From Lunularia cruciata (lineage: Eukaryota; Streptophyta; Marchantiopsida; Lunulariales; Lunulariaceae), in the NCBI GenBank assembly GCA_948567375.1, contig OX419758.1, positions 49,791,001 through 49,855,000 of the forward strand: DNA of 64,000 nucleotides, written 5' to 3'. Positions 1 through 10,200 of the stretch are shown here, piece after piece. Position 1 is the stretch's first letter, and the number at the start of each line of letters is the position of its first letter. The position numbers were made by a program, and so were the translations under genes. A model generated the notes under the pieces. It had not been told where the DNA came from. It made no database searches and saw only the letters and a program-made list of their open reading frames with translations.

Positions 1-220
1 CCATACTTGATTCCCAACATTGAACTCCATGTACCAACGGTGTGCATCAGCATACAACATCTGTCAATTTTATGCAATCTGTAATCTATGCTTGGCGCTT
101 TCTACACCGTGTTGGATTTTAGAAACAAATGTGTTGACTTCATCGACCTTGGTAGCTACTGGACGGATCTTAATCAAGCTAGAAGGTGTGAAGGGATGCT
201 CACCATACATGAGGAAGAAT
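1..220 (-). pseudogene. G1 integrase C-terminal fragment, left of a solo LTR
   Basis: The minus strand matches the integrase C-terminal part of G2 (about 40410-40630). The opposite strand gives an open frame of 78 codons that is only a shadow; a near-identical shadow lies opposite G2 at 40369-40608. Reading continues on the far side of the solo LTR at 912, where the target duplication GAAT is repeated. The piece ends at the window edge. Confidence 0.85.
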
Positions 221-911
221 TGTAATGCCCATTTGTGCATGTATGTGGTATTGTGATATTTAGCTTGGCATTACAAGTACTTGAGAGATATTATTTATAT
301 AGAGATAAAGGATGGTTCTACATTAGTCATGATTAGCTAAAGTTCGTCATAGCTAAGATAGAGGAGACCTTACTTTAGAGTAAGTGGAAAAGATGAGCAC
401 CACTATTTTGGATTCTATTGTGTTGACTTGGTATTATTCATAGGTGTTTGGCTTTGAGGAAAGAGTTGAGAACTCTTGGGCCTGCAAGCCTTTTTGTTTT
501 GGATTCTTCTATAGTCCAAGGATAGCTCATGTGAAGGAATCCTTGACTTAGTAGTTGGGTCAAGATAAGATCACATGCTAGTGGAATATGCCCATGTGAA
601 TGGATATTTCTTTCTACTTTTTGACTTTACTTGACTTTTAGTCTAGTAACTTGAGTTACTACGGTAATTAGTAACTTTGGTACGTAACTATTTCACAAGT
701 ATATAAACAAGGTGTGAGGAGGTACTCATCATCCTTTCATTTGCAACTATCTCTCTCTCATTGAGTTCTCTAGTGAGCAGTGTCTTGAGTCTTGGAGTGT
801 TAGCCTTGGAGGAGTATGATGGAGTTGCGGTTCCTTGCCTTCTTAGTCCATGGTGTGCTACCACAATAGCCATCAGAGGTTCATCCTTAGTGAGAGATAG
901 GCTAGCTCACA
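221..911 (+). mobile_element. S1: solo LTR, 691 bp, inserted in G1 integrase
   Basis: It begins TGTAATGCCC and ends GCTCACA. The four bases GAAT occur immediately before (217-220) and after (912-915), and removing the unit plus one GAAT restores continuous integrase homology to G2. A second copy, S2, lies at 12629-13307 in opposite orientation with GATC on both sides. A TATA-like TATATAAA near 699 suggests the sense strand is plus. There is no primer-binding site or coding region beside it, so this is a solo LTR. The duplication is 4 bp in both copies, not the more usual 5. The 61-codon minus-strand frame at 688-873 is part of the LTR, not a gene. Confidence 0.9.
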
Positions 912-2079
912 GAATAGAGTGACCTGGGTGGATGCATTCACTGAATTATTGTAAGAAAATTCCACCAACGGGAGTAAGGTATCCCACCTCTCTTGCTCTT
1001 CTAAGGTGAAGTTGCATAACATGTCTTCAATCGCGCAATTAGCCCGCTCTGTTTGGCCATCTGTTTGTAGGTGGTAAGTTGTGGATATGGCCAACTTGGT
1101 TTTGAAGAAATCAAAGAGTGTTTGCCAAAACAAACTGGTGAATTGAGTGCCTCTATCGGTGATAAGTACTCAAACAAGCCATGGTGAGAGAAGACTGCAT
1201 CTAAGTAGAATTGAGCTAGTTGTGGAGCGGTCATATCCTTGGAGGTAGGGAGTACATGAATCATTTTGTTGAGCCGGTCCACAAAGACCACGATGGTGTC
1301 AAACCCTGAGGTGGTCTTGGGCAATTCACAGATGAGATCCATACTCACTTGTTCCTAACAATGGGTAGGTGTGGGGAGAGGTTGAAGGAGCCCTGCATGA
1401 GCTTGACTAGAAGCTTTGTTTTGTTGACAAAGTAGGCAATTGTGCACGTAGTCCATCATGTCATTGCTCATCTTGGGCCAATAATAATGGCGTTGGACTG
1501 CATCTAAGGTCTTGTCCTCTCCGACATGACCTGCAATGGCCAAATCATGACATTCCGCTAGAATAGTGGTGCGTAATTCTAGAACATTTGGGATCCATAA
1601 TTTGCCATCACAAAAGGTGAGTCCTTGGGTGCTGGTGACCCCTTTGAATGATTGTGCTTCTACAATCTATAGATTAGTTTTTGTAGCAGCCAGAATCTTT
1701 GGCCAAAATTTAGGGTTAATCTTAACCTCTATCACCAAGTTGTTTGCTATTGGCATGCGGGTGAATGCATCTACAAGTTGCTTCTTACCTTCCACATAGG
1801 TGATTGACATGTTGAAGCGTTGTCGCCACTTTGCCCATCGAATCTGGCAATGAGATAGATCCTTCTACGTCTTGAGGTAGACTAGAGGTTTGTGGTCTGT
1901 CTCTACTACAACTGCCTTCTTGCCCAAATAGTGCTTCCAATACTTGTTTGCCAAAACAATGGCAAGCTCTTCTTGTTCTGTGGTGTGATAGTTGCACTCT
2001 ACCGGTAATGACTTTTGAGAGAAATATGCTATTGGATGCCATCCGTCATGCCACTCTTGTTGTAGGACTGCTCCTATTG
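912..2079 (-). pseudogene. G1 integrase and C-terminal RNase H fragment
   Basis: Read on minus from 2079: RNase H residues (IGAVLQQEWHDGWHPIAYFS, then a TDHKP motif), the RNase H-integrase linker, the integrase HHCC zinc finger (ECHDLAIAGH ... CLLCQQNK near 1430-1550), and the DDE core with SMDLICELP and VFVDRL. Just after HHGL (about 1165) one base is missing relative to G2, so the second catalytic Asp segment is read in another frame. The TDGQTER segment containing the catalytic Glu resumes in the frame that covers 873-1133. In-frame stops also lie near 1340 and 1860. It is a decayed integrase that would catalyse nothing. The 3' end is cut by solo LTR S1. Confidence 0.9.
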
Positions 2080-2550
2080 TGTAATACTCCGAGGACAAGA
2101 GAAGAGAGAAAACACAGATTGCACACTCAAACATTTGATGCCCCAAGGGAGCACCTTCTCTTTATTATATAGACAAAGAGGATCGGCACATTTTCAAGGC
2201 CTAATTCATCCATTTAGGCCTCCAAAATTGCCTTCAAAGATTTCAGGCATATTTCGGTTCCTACTCTATTAGTAGAAGTCCTCTTTTGGTGATACCTCTT
2301 TCTGATCTGTTTAGTCCATCATGTGTAACATCCTTCCAGATGTTACCAAACCAATTCTCACCTTTAAATCATATGTCTAGCTATTGGTTCTAAGGTTCTA
2401 AAGTCTATTTTGGTTTCTGCCCTATTAGTAGAAGTACTCTTTTGGTGATACTTCTATCTGATCTATTTTGACCATCATGTAAAACATCATTCTAGATGTT
2501 ACCAAACCAAATTTCACATCTAGATCATATGGCTAACCCTTGGTATTACA
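2080..2550 (-). mobile_element. Solo LTR of the G1/G2 family, internally deleted (471 bp)
   Basis: The unit starts TGTAATACTCC and ends TTGGTATTACA on the plus strand, the reverse complement of the G2 LTR. The five bases TATTG flank it on both sides (2075-2079 and 2551-2555). Joining the flanks restores the RNase H reading (AIGAVLQQ). It is about 235-270 bp shorter than the 705-739 bp LTRs of G2: the segment just after the TATA region is missing. It is therefore a solo LTR left by recombination between the LTRs of an element that had inserted into a member of its own family. Confidence 0.93.
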
Positions 2551-3942
2551 TATTGCTACGCTTGATGCATCTATAGCCAACTTGATCGGTCGTTTTGGGT
2601 CATACCACTTCAAGATTGGTGCATGTAGCAAGGTGGCTTTCAATTCTTGAAAGGCCAACTCTTGTGCGGTTCCCCATGTCCACTTCTTCCCCTTGCTAAG
2701 TGGTGTCATTAAAGGCTATGCAACCTTGGAGAAGTCCTTGACAAATCTACGATACAATCCCGTCAATCCCAAGAAGCTCTTGAGTTGAGTTTGATCTTTT
2801 GGGGCATACCATTTTTGAATGACCTCTATTTTATCTGTCAATACTTGAATGCACATTTCACTTACTCTATGCCCCAAGTAGTCTACTTCAGACTTGCCAA
2901 ACTCACACTTTGAGATTTTGGCATACATTTGACTCTGTCTTAGAATCTGGAGGACCTCTCGTAGATGTTGTTTGTGTTCCGTCATTGTGCTATTGTATAC
3001 TAAGATATCGTCCAAGAAGATGATAACAGACTTATCCAAGTATAGACAAAATATATCATTCATTAGACTCATGAAAGTGGCAGGTGCATTGGTGAGGCCA
3101 AAAGGCATCACAAGATACTCAAAGTGGTCATACCTAGTTTGAAAGGCAGTTTTGTACACACCTTCCTTTGCAATTTAGATTTGATTGTAACCACTTCGCA
3201 AGTCCAATTTGGTGAAGTATCTTGCTCCATGGAGTTGATCAAACAGGTCATCTATGCAAGGTAAGGGGTATTTGTTCTTCACTATTTGCTGATTGAGACC
3301 TTGATAGTCAATGCACATGTGCATTGTACCATCCTTCTTCTTCACAAACAAGACAAGAGCCCCATATAGTGAAACACTAGGTTGGATGAACCCCTTTTGT
3401 AGCATCTCCTCAATTTGAGTCTTACACTTTGCCAACTCATGAGGTGATAGGCAATATGGGGCCTTACAAGGAGGTGTCTTCCCTGGGAGTGTCTCAATTT
3501 TATGATCTACTCTCCTTTTTGGTGGTAATCTTGAGGGTAGATCATCAAGAAAGACATCTTGAAATTCATCCACCACAGCCTTCAATTTCTCATGAACTTG
3601 TCCATTGAGTTGTGCACTCTTGACTTCTCTTATTAGACCCATGAAACATCTATTGGTCTTACAGATAGTTGCCATCCCTTTGACATATAGAGGCAGATCT
3701 TGCCTAGGTAAATTTTCTTTAACCCCAATGATTGACCATTGGTGGGTTCTCACTACTTTCTTCCTCCAACCTACCATAGGGTTGTAATGCTCTATCCATG
3801 GTATGCCTAAGATTGCATCATAATGAGCTAATTGTATCACTCGCCACTCAATTGCTTCCTGATATTCTCCTACAGAGAGTGTTACCCATCTAGGTAATAA
3901 TTCAATCCTCTCTATTTGCCCGTTAGGCAACTCTTCACTCAT
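2551..3942 (-). pseudogene. G1 protease C-terminal part, reverse transcriptase and N-terminal RNase H
   Basis: A 255-codon open frame (3175-3942) and a 147-codon frame (2716-3159) are the same reading frame, separated by a stop near 3172-3174. The first includes the end of the protease ([13 protein letters not shown], the ILG motif) and the RT fingers and palm ([29 protein letters not shown]). The second gives [12 protein letters not shown], then FLDDILVY, the catalytic Asp pair, then YLGHR and [11 protein letters not shown]. RNase H begins near 2570 and is cut by the solo LTR. The catalytic residues are still legible. This is the best-preserved pol segment in the left half of the window, but it is still broken by stops. 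Confidence 0.93.
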
Positions 3943-5710
3943 ATCTCTTTATAGATCCATTCCCAATCTTATTGCAACAAAGCAAGATAAGAAATTCTCT
4001 ATTGCTCCCGGATTGATTAATACTCTCATTTGATTGTTGTTTAGGACTCCATTCACGACAATCAATTGTGAGGTTTCCTTTCAGGATCTTTGCACATTAG
4101 TCTTCTTCCTTATTGAGCCAATAAGGCCGCAAGGTACATTTACTGGTGATCTTTGTTTTCTGAAGTGATTTCCACCTCCTTCTCTTCAATGCACATCTCC
4201 ATGTTGTTCAAAGATCGCCTGAACGAAGGCCGAGGGCCTCTAGAGAAACAAGTGCAATAGTTGGTAGATATGAGCCCAATACGGCCACAATTGTAACAAT
4301 GGCGTTGTTCTCCTCGAGTTCCTTCTCCTCGTGAGACTCCATCTCTTTGTTCTTTTACCCGTCCACGCTCCCCTTGAAGCGGTCGTGCTCCTCGATCTCA
4401 AAATCAAAGGTTGCATAATTCTATCAGTACTGGTCTACCCATGTATGGCATTTCTGCCCAATAATGTTGAGGTGTAACTACTCCTTCACCTCCATCCAAT
4501 GCTCCATTATTCTCTATGCACAAGCAATGGCTTCAAATACTATGTAAGGATTTTGCACCATGACTTCTTGGCGAATCCGCTCCTTTAACCCTTGTTTGAA
4601 ATTATCAAGAGCCTCTGCTGAACTCATGTTGGTTATTGCACCTTGTAGATCCAAAAATGCCTCTACATACTCTTGTACGCTATTCTTCTGTCTCAATCCC
4701 CATAGTCGGGTTCAAGCCATCTGCACAGAATCCACCAATTGGAAATTCTTCAGCAATCCTTCTTGCATTGTTGTCCATGTGACCTCCCTTCTCTCTGCCA
4801 ACATGGATCATTCCAAGCATCATACCATGTGAGGGCTTTATCGGTCAAGTACCCACATGCAAACACGCCTGCATCATGCTCCGTGATCTCTGTTGAGAAC
4901 AATCGGAAATATTGATTCATTCTTGAGATCCAATTTTCCACTACCCCCATCATACACTACCCCTTGTAAGGCTTGATTTTGCAGGTCGTCTTCATCCAAA
5001 GTAGCAATGTGGTTTCATTGTTGATAGGGTTTGTAGGCCCAAGTGCCTCTCCAGGTACTTCAGTAGCAAGTATTGGGTTTTGAGACGGCTCTTCTTCTTG
5101 CATGGCTTGATTATTCTTGAGGATTTGCACTTGACTTTGTAATGTCTCCATGGTCATCTTAATCTCTCAAAATCCATTCAACATCCCTTGCATTCCTTGC
5201 ACCAGCTCTTGCACTTGCGGATCCATGGTTCCTGCAACACTTAATTGCTAATGTCTACTTCAATACAAAGTCAATATGTTCACTTTGGAAGGTGCATGAA
5301 CTATTGGAACTACCATTGGGACCTCAAAAATCTATCACTCGTTGATAATACTCCTCACCAAAATTCCTAACCACAAAATCTCTAAACATCACTTTCGGTC
5401 TCACTACCTAATGGATTTCTACTTGAGTGTTGAAAGTGAGAGGATTTGGGACATTCACATCCATATTATCATAATAGAATGTAGATTGTCAAACCCCACT
5501 CTCTATCATATATCACCATCGGTAGAATCCCCGGGTTTAGTGAGTTCATCACCCTATTCATGAATTCTAGGCCAAAGTGATAAACTAGCAATACCCTCAT
5601 TTGCTCATGTTGGATGTACATAACCTTGATGTGGAATAGATTTGGGAATGGAAAGCTAGGTGCGGGAAATTGTCCTCCCGGTGCATCCATCCCGTCCGCT
5701 CTCTAAAGTC
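3943..5710 (-). pseudogene. G1 gag and leader ORF, with unusual zinc knuckle
   Basis: Minus-strand fragments include a leader ORF (5469-5690, starting MDAPGGQFPAPSF), a coiled-coil-like stretch (4957-5157), a capsid segment with ALTWYDAW (4750-4953), and EYVEAFLDLQGAITNM with GLKERIRQEVM (4514-4696). All have counterparts in G2 gag. Near 4254-4299 a zinc-knuckle remnant reads CYNCGRIGLISTNYC: the usual His is Leu and the last Cys is one residue late. Stops separate the pieces. Gag would form the particle and bind RNA; this copy cannot make it whole. Confidence 0.82.
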
Positions 5711-5814
5711 CTTCCTAAGTCTAGCAATTACTTTATGTTCTCCACCTCAAATTACTCAATTTCAGTAGTTTGTGCTCCAAGAGAGGTGATCCACTCTCTT
5801 GGACTAAGACACTT

Positions 5815-5826
5815 GCTCTGATACCA
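5815..5826 (-). other. G1 primer-binding site (initiator Met tRNA type)
   Basis: The minus strand reads TGGTATCAGAGC, the usual plant LTR-element primer-binding site complementary to the 3' end of initiator methionine tRNA. It starts one base inside the 5' LTR boundary, the same spacing as in G2. Confidence 0.92.
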
Positions 5827-5827
5827 T

Positions 5828-6559
5828 TGTAATACTCCAAGGACAAGAGAAGAGAGAAAACACAGATTTCACACTCAACATTCGGTGTCCCCAAAGGAGC
5901 ACCTTCTCTTTATTATATGGACAAAGAGGATCTCTTCCAAGGAAGCTCTACCATAGGATTAGGCACACAGATAAGTGACATGTCAGCAAGCTCCACCCTT
6001 GGATTACTTACTTGGATAGGTGACATGTCGGTCTAGGTCCTATCTGGTTGGTCAAACAAGCTTTGACCTAAGGGAATCTTTTAGGGAATCTTCTTGTAGG
6101 AGTCTCAGAATCACATGAGTAAGGAACCATTGGAAAGCTCTCAATGAGACAAACTAGGGGGAGAAGGCCAGCCATTCCTTTTTTGGGGGAATTTGCACAT
6201 TTTTGAGGCCTAATTCATCCCTTTAGGCCTCCAAAATTGCCTTCAAAGATTTCAGGCATATTTTGGTTCCTACTCTATTAGTAGAAGTCCCCTTTTGGTG
6301 ATACCTCTTTCTAATATATTTAGTCAATCATGTGTAACATCCTACCAAATGTTACCAAATCAATTCTCACCTTTAAATCATATGTCTAGCTATTGGTTCT
6401 AAGGTTCTCAAGTCTATTTTGGTTTCTACTCTATTAGTAGAAGTACTCTTTTGGTGATACTTCTATCTGATCTATTTTGACCGTCATGTATAAGATCATT
6501 CTAGATGTTACTAAACCAAATTTCACATCTAGATCATATGGCTAGCTCTTGGTATTACA
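5828..6559 (-). repeat. G1 5' LTR (732 bp)
   Basis: Reverse-complement match to the G2 LTRs (35257-35961 and 41056-41794), with TG...CA ends (TGTAATAC at the 5828 side and TATTACA at 6559 on plus). It contains two diverged copies of a unit of about 156 bp in U3, as the G2 LTR does, and a TATATAA-type box followed by a purine run near 5910. Internal sequence and the primer-binding site lie at 5827 and leftward, which fixes it as the 5' LTR. Confidence 0.92.
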
Positions 6560-8492
6560 GAGATACACCAATGAGCAAAGGTGAAGAAAACACATAAGAA
6601 GAAGATGTTGGTAAATTAGCATACTTAGCCAAGATTTTCTGTTCCTTGCTAAGGATGTTGGAGAAGAAGAAGGAAGAGCTAAAGAGAGATCATCCGGAGC
6701 TCAAGGATGAACTTTAGGTGGTGAAGTATTTGAGCAAAGAGATAGTATGGTTAACAAATAAGTTACTCAAAAGCAAGAAGCAAGTTGAGGATCTTTGTGT
6801 TGACAAAGTCCAAGACAGAAGAGAGTTTTGAACTTGCAAGAGGCTTTTAAGAAGCGAGGAGTTGAGTTTGAGATGCAGGCTGAAGAATTGAGGAAGCAAA
6901 AGACAACTTGGGAGAAGTTGAAGGGAGAGTGTGATGAAGCGTGCATCAAGGCTATATGTTTGAAAGCAATTGTTGTTGTGATGGAGCAAGAGTTGGAGAG
7001 TTTGAAGATGATGGCAACACAAAAGGATGAAACCTGGCAGTGGGAGTTAGCTCAAAGAAATAGAGAAGAAGAGTGTTTGCAAGGGTTCATCATTAATGTG
7101 GAAGCCAACTTGCTTGATACATGAAGGAGAAGGAAGCATTGAAGGTTGAGTTCAAGGATGCAGTCAAGATGTACTGTGAAGAATTGCAAGTGGAGAGAGC
7201 TTAGGATCATACATCGGAGCAAGTGAGAGGAGTTGTAGAGAAACTTGGTATGGTTCTGAAAGCCAAAGCCAAAGTAAAGGTAGAAAAAGTGTGCCAGCAT
7301 GAGTTATAGTTGTTGGTGTAGGAGATGAGGAAGAGAAAGGCAAAGGATAAGAATGTGAATAATCTTCTGATTTGCACAAAAGATAGAAAGATAGGAAAAT
7401 TAGTGAAGTAGGAGACAATATTTGTCTCAAATTAGGTTTAGTGAAACTTGAGTTAGAGCAGATTCAGAATAGTGTGAAGGAGGAGAAGAAGTCCAAAGTA
7501 TCATATGTAGGAGTGCAAGTGTCTTTGGATGAGTTTTCAGAGCAATTAGGCTGGAAGCTAAAGAGATAAATAGAATGCCCATGAGTTCAATTGCAGTTCA
7601 AATTGAAGAGATTAAAAAAATATCAGAAGATGTAGAAGTTGAAAGAGCCAAAGTAGAAGAGATGAAGGAAGTTACATTGGGTTTAGTAAAAGAGGAAGAG
7701 GTAGACATCAGATCAAATTTATAACTGATTTGAGATTTGAGTTGACAAATATGAAGAGTGGATTGCCATTTTAGGTTTGGAGATTGTTCGGGAATGGTGT
7801 CTTAGTTTATAACTATCAAGTGCTTAGCCTATTTAAAGGAAGTATTTACAGCTTTGTGTTGTTCAATATGTGTGTTTTTGAAGTTGAGTAAAGCAAAGTG
7901 CTAATCTTAGTGCTTGTTGTTTCAACTTAATTTAGAATATCAATCTCGTGTGTGTGTTTGTGAGTGTTTGGAGAAATTTGAAGTGCAAGTTAGATTTTTG
8001 GATGTTGGATTCCACAATTTTGATTTCATTCTATGTGTTTGATCTTGAGTGGATAGCAATCAAAGCAATGCCTTGATGAATCCGTAAAGAATTGTAATGT
8101 TGGTAGTATTCTGCATTAGTGAGTGCAATATGGGGTTGATGCAAAGCAATTTCAATTGAGGAAGTTGTGCCTTCAATAGAGGGGTGGAACACAATTCTGA
8201 GGTGAGATTGTTTTATAGTGAAGTAGCCTTCTTTGGAAGAATCTAAATCATCACAATAAAGATTGTTTGGAAAGATTTGATGGTATTGTGATTATAGAGT
8301 GTTAGTTTGTGATGAGACTGTAAGTTAGTGCTTGTTACTCTCTTCAGGGTGTGGTTTCTACTTGAGAGATTAAAGATGAACTCAAGAAGAACTACATTGT
8401 TACATTTTACTTTTTATTTGACCATTTTTTACTAGTATCTCTAAACTTTACTTATTGATTACCTCAAAAGTGATACTTGTCGGGTTGTCACA
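6560..8492 (+). mobile_element. LX-A: 3' part of an LX element (candidate giant LTR)
   Basis: The last 708 bp (7785-8492) match the tails of LX-B and LX-C. The unit ends GTTGTCACA, and TTGGT follows it. Upstream is purine-rich coding-like sequence matching LX-C on the minus strand in the same order: a coiled-coil segment, then a segment with an EVDI-type end. The 5' end is not in the window because G1 is inserted at 6559/6560. A TATA-like TATTTAAA lies at 7830-7837, about 650 bp before the end; the same motif is at a similar place in LX-B and LX-C. The sequence to the right (8493-8680) reads as integrase of G4, so LX-A is inserted in G4. Confidence 0.78.
6828..7124 (+). pseudogene. LX-A coiled-coil ORF fragment (98 codons open)
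   Basis: The frame is rich in Glu, Lys, Gln and Leu (for example EEELRKQK-type heptads, MEQELESLKMMATQKDETW) and predicts a coiled coil. The same protein segment is read on the minus strand at 54008-54292 in LX-C (QAEELKNQK, RDQELETLRSVATKKDRAW), so it is a shared element protein and not chance. Stops flank it. No enzymatic motif is visible and the family is not one I recognise. It might act as a structural, Gag-like or dimerising protein; function unknown. Confidence 0.7.
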
Positions 8493-8680
8493 TTGGTCAC
8501 AAACACATCTGGCAACAAACTATTGTACAATTGGGTTGCATCCCATGCCATCAATAATGACTCTAAAGTAAACTAGATATACTCTTTACTACAATATGTC
8601 TTAGCTCCTCATGAGCAAGATTGACCAATTGTGATCTCTTGGATGGAAGTGGTTCTATTTGCACTCTACCATTCTCCCAT
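8493..8680 (-). pseudogene. G4 integrase fragment between LX-A and LX-B
   Basis: The minus strand gives a short coding-like reading that resembles the zinc-finger part of a gypsy integrase (...NPIVQ, stop, FVARC...). It continues across LX-B: CCCAT at 8676-8680 is repeated at 10201-10205. The fragment is short, so the assignment rests mainly on its context. Confidence 0.55.
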
Positions 8681-10200
8681 TGTGGTACCCACATTTTTCA
8701 TTTTTGACAAGTTTTGAAGAAGAAGTGCATTGATGAAACCAAATTGAACCTAAATGGAGAAGAAACAAGGAGAAACTTGTGTTTTGATCCGACTCAAGAA
8801 AGTTGACTTTATGTTAGAGGAAGAAGAACTTGGATTGGACCTGAAGGAGGGGTACTTTGTATCAAAATGGAAGTTGCAAGTCAGGATTACTACAGGGCCC
8901 GTATCTCAATGATCACATTCAAAATTGTGCATGTTATATCTCGTTGGAAGCCTCTATTTTAGGGCTTTTTGTTGCCACCAAAACCTCAAAGTTTGGATGT
9001 TTGTAGCAAAAATTTACAAGCATTTTAAGTTTTTGGAGTAGATATATAAATTATTTGAGTGACTTCGGGTTGAGTTCTTTGGGTGTAACAACTTTGGGGT
9101 TAGAAGCTACATTGCCTCAAGATGAAGGTGACACAATCCAAGGTAGCCAAACATCAGATACAAGTGACTTTAGGGGTCTTGCCAGAGTCAATCTGAGGAA
9201 GTTAGAGTAGAGAAAGAAGATAGTGTTAGGATACCTATGACTTTAATTTCAATCCTGATTCAAGATAGGATAGAATTAAAAAAGAGAATAGCTATAATGA
9301 ATGAACCCAAAGTGCAAGAAACCCAAAGGAAGACCAATGAAGGACAATGAGTTGAATAATTTATTAATTTTTTTGAGAGATTGTATAAATAGGAAGATGT
9401 TGGAGATAGGAGACAATATTTGTGATCATGAAGTAGATAGATTACCCATGATCTCATTTTCAAATTAGAGTGAAGAAGTAGTAGAGATAGTGAAGGAATT
9501 AGTGGTATTTAGTAGACTTGAAGAAATAGAAGTACTGGAAGGAACCTTGGGTTTAGGAGCCAAAGTAGAAGTAGACATTGGATTGCATTCATAACCAATT
9601 TGAGATTTAAATCAATAGATAGGAAGAGTGGGTTCCCATTTTGGTTCTAGAGATTGTTAGGGAATGGTATCTTAGTTAGATAACTGTCAAGTGCTTAGCC
9701 TATTTAAATAAATTATATGCATTGTTATGTTGTTCAATATTTTTATTTTTGAAGTTGAGTAAAGCAAAGTGCTAGATCTTAGTGCTTGTTGTTTCAACTT
9801 AATATTTGGAGATATTTGAAGTGCAAGTTAGATTGATGTAAAGCAATTTTGATCAAGGAATTTGTGCCTTCAATGGAGTGGTAGAACACAATTCTAAGGT
9901 GAAGTTGTTTTGCAGTGAAGTAGCCTACTTTGGAAGAATATGAATCATCACAATCAAAGCTTGTTTTGGAAAGATTTGATGGTATTGTGATTATGGAGTG
10001 TTAATTTATGACGAGATTGCAAGTTAGTGCTTGTTACTCTCTTTTGCGTGTGGTTTCTACTTGAGAGATTAAAGATGCAACCAATAAGAACTAAATTGTG
10101 ACTATGTTACTTTTTATTTGACCATCTTTTACTTGTATCTCTATGGGAATGAACTTTACTTATTGGTTACCACAATAGTGATATTTGTCGAGTTGTCATA
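8681..10200 (+). mobile_element. LX-B: internally deleted LX element, both ends intact (1520 bp)
   Basis: It begins TGTGGTACCC and ends GTTGTCATA (GTTGTCACA with one transition). CCCAT flanks it exactly on both sides (8676-8680 and 10201-10205), which proves both ends. The first few hundred bases match the start of LX-C and LX-D, including an ORF start MEKKQGETCVLIRL at about 8756. The last 546 bp (9655-10200) match the tails of LX-A and LX-C. The middle of about 2.2 kb present in LX-C (containing the WNL and coiled-coil ORFs) is missing. The two ends are not copies of each other, so it has no LTR pair. Confidence 0.88.

Larger units (their letters stand above)
1..6559 (-). mobile_element. 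G1: Ty3/gypsy chromovirus, 5' part inside window, 3' LTR off the left edge
   Basis: On the minus strand the order is LTR, primer-binding site, gag, protease, reverse transcriptase, RNase H, integrase, the Ty3/gypsy order. The internal region matches G2 (35257-41794, plus) at protein level almost throughout; G2 carries a C-terminal chromodomain, which places the family among the chromoviruses. The element is interrupted by two later insertions, 221-911 and 2080-2550, each with its own target duplication. The window starts inside the integrase C-terminal part, so the 3' LTR and the left target duplication are not visible. The right-hand flanking five bases would be GAGAT at 6560-6564. It looks inserted into LX-A. 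Coding frames carry stops and at least one frameshift, so it is not functional. Confidence 0.93.

Noticed and set aside
7785-8492. The 700-bp tails of LX-A, LX-B and LX-C as ordinary 3' LTRs of short elements.
   Set aside because: LX-B and LX-C have proven ends with target duplications and no matching LTR at the other end; the tail is the terminal part of a longer unit.
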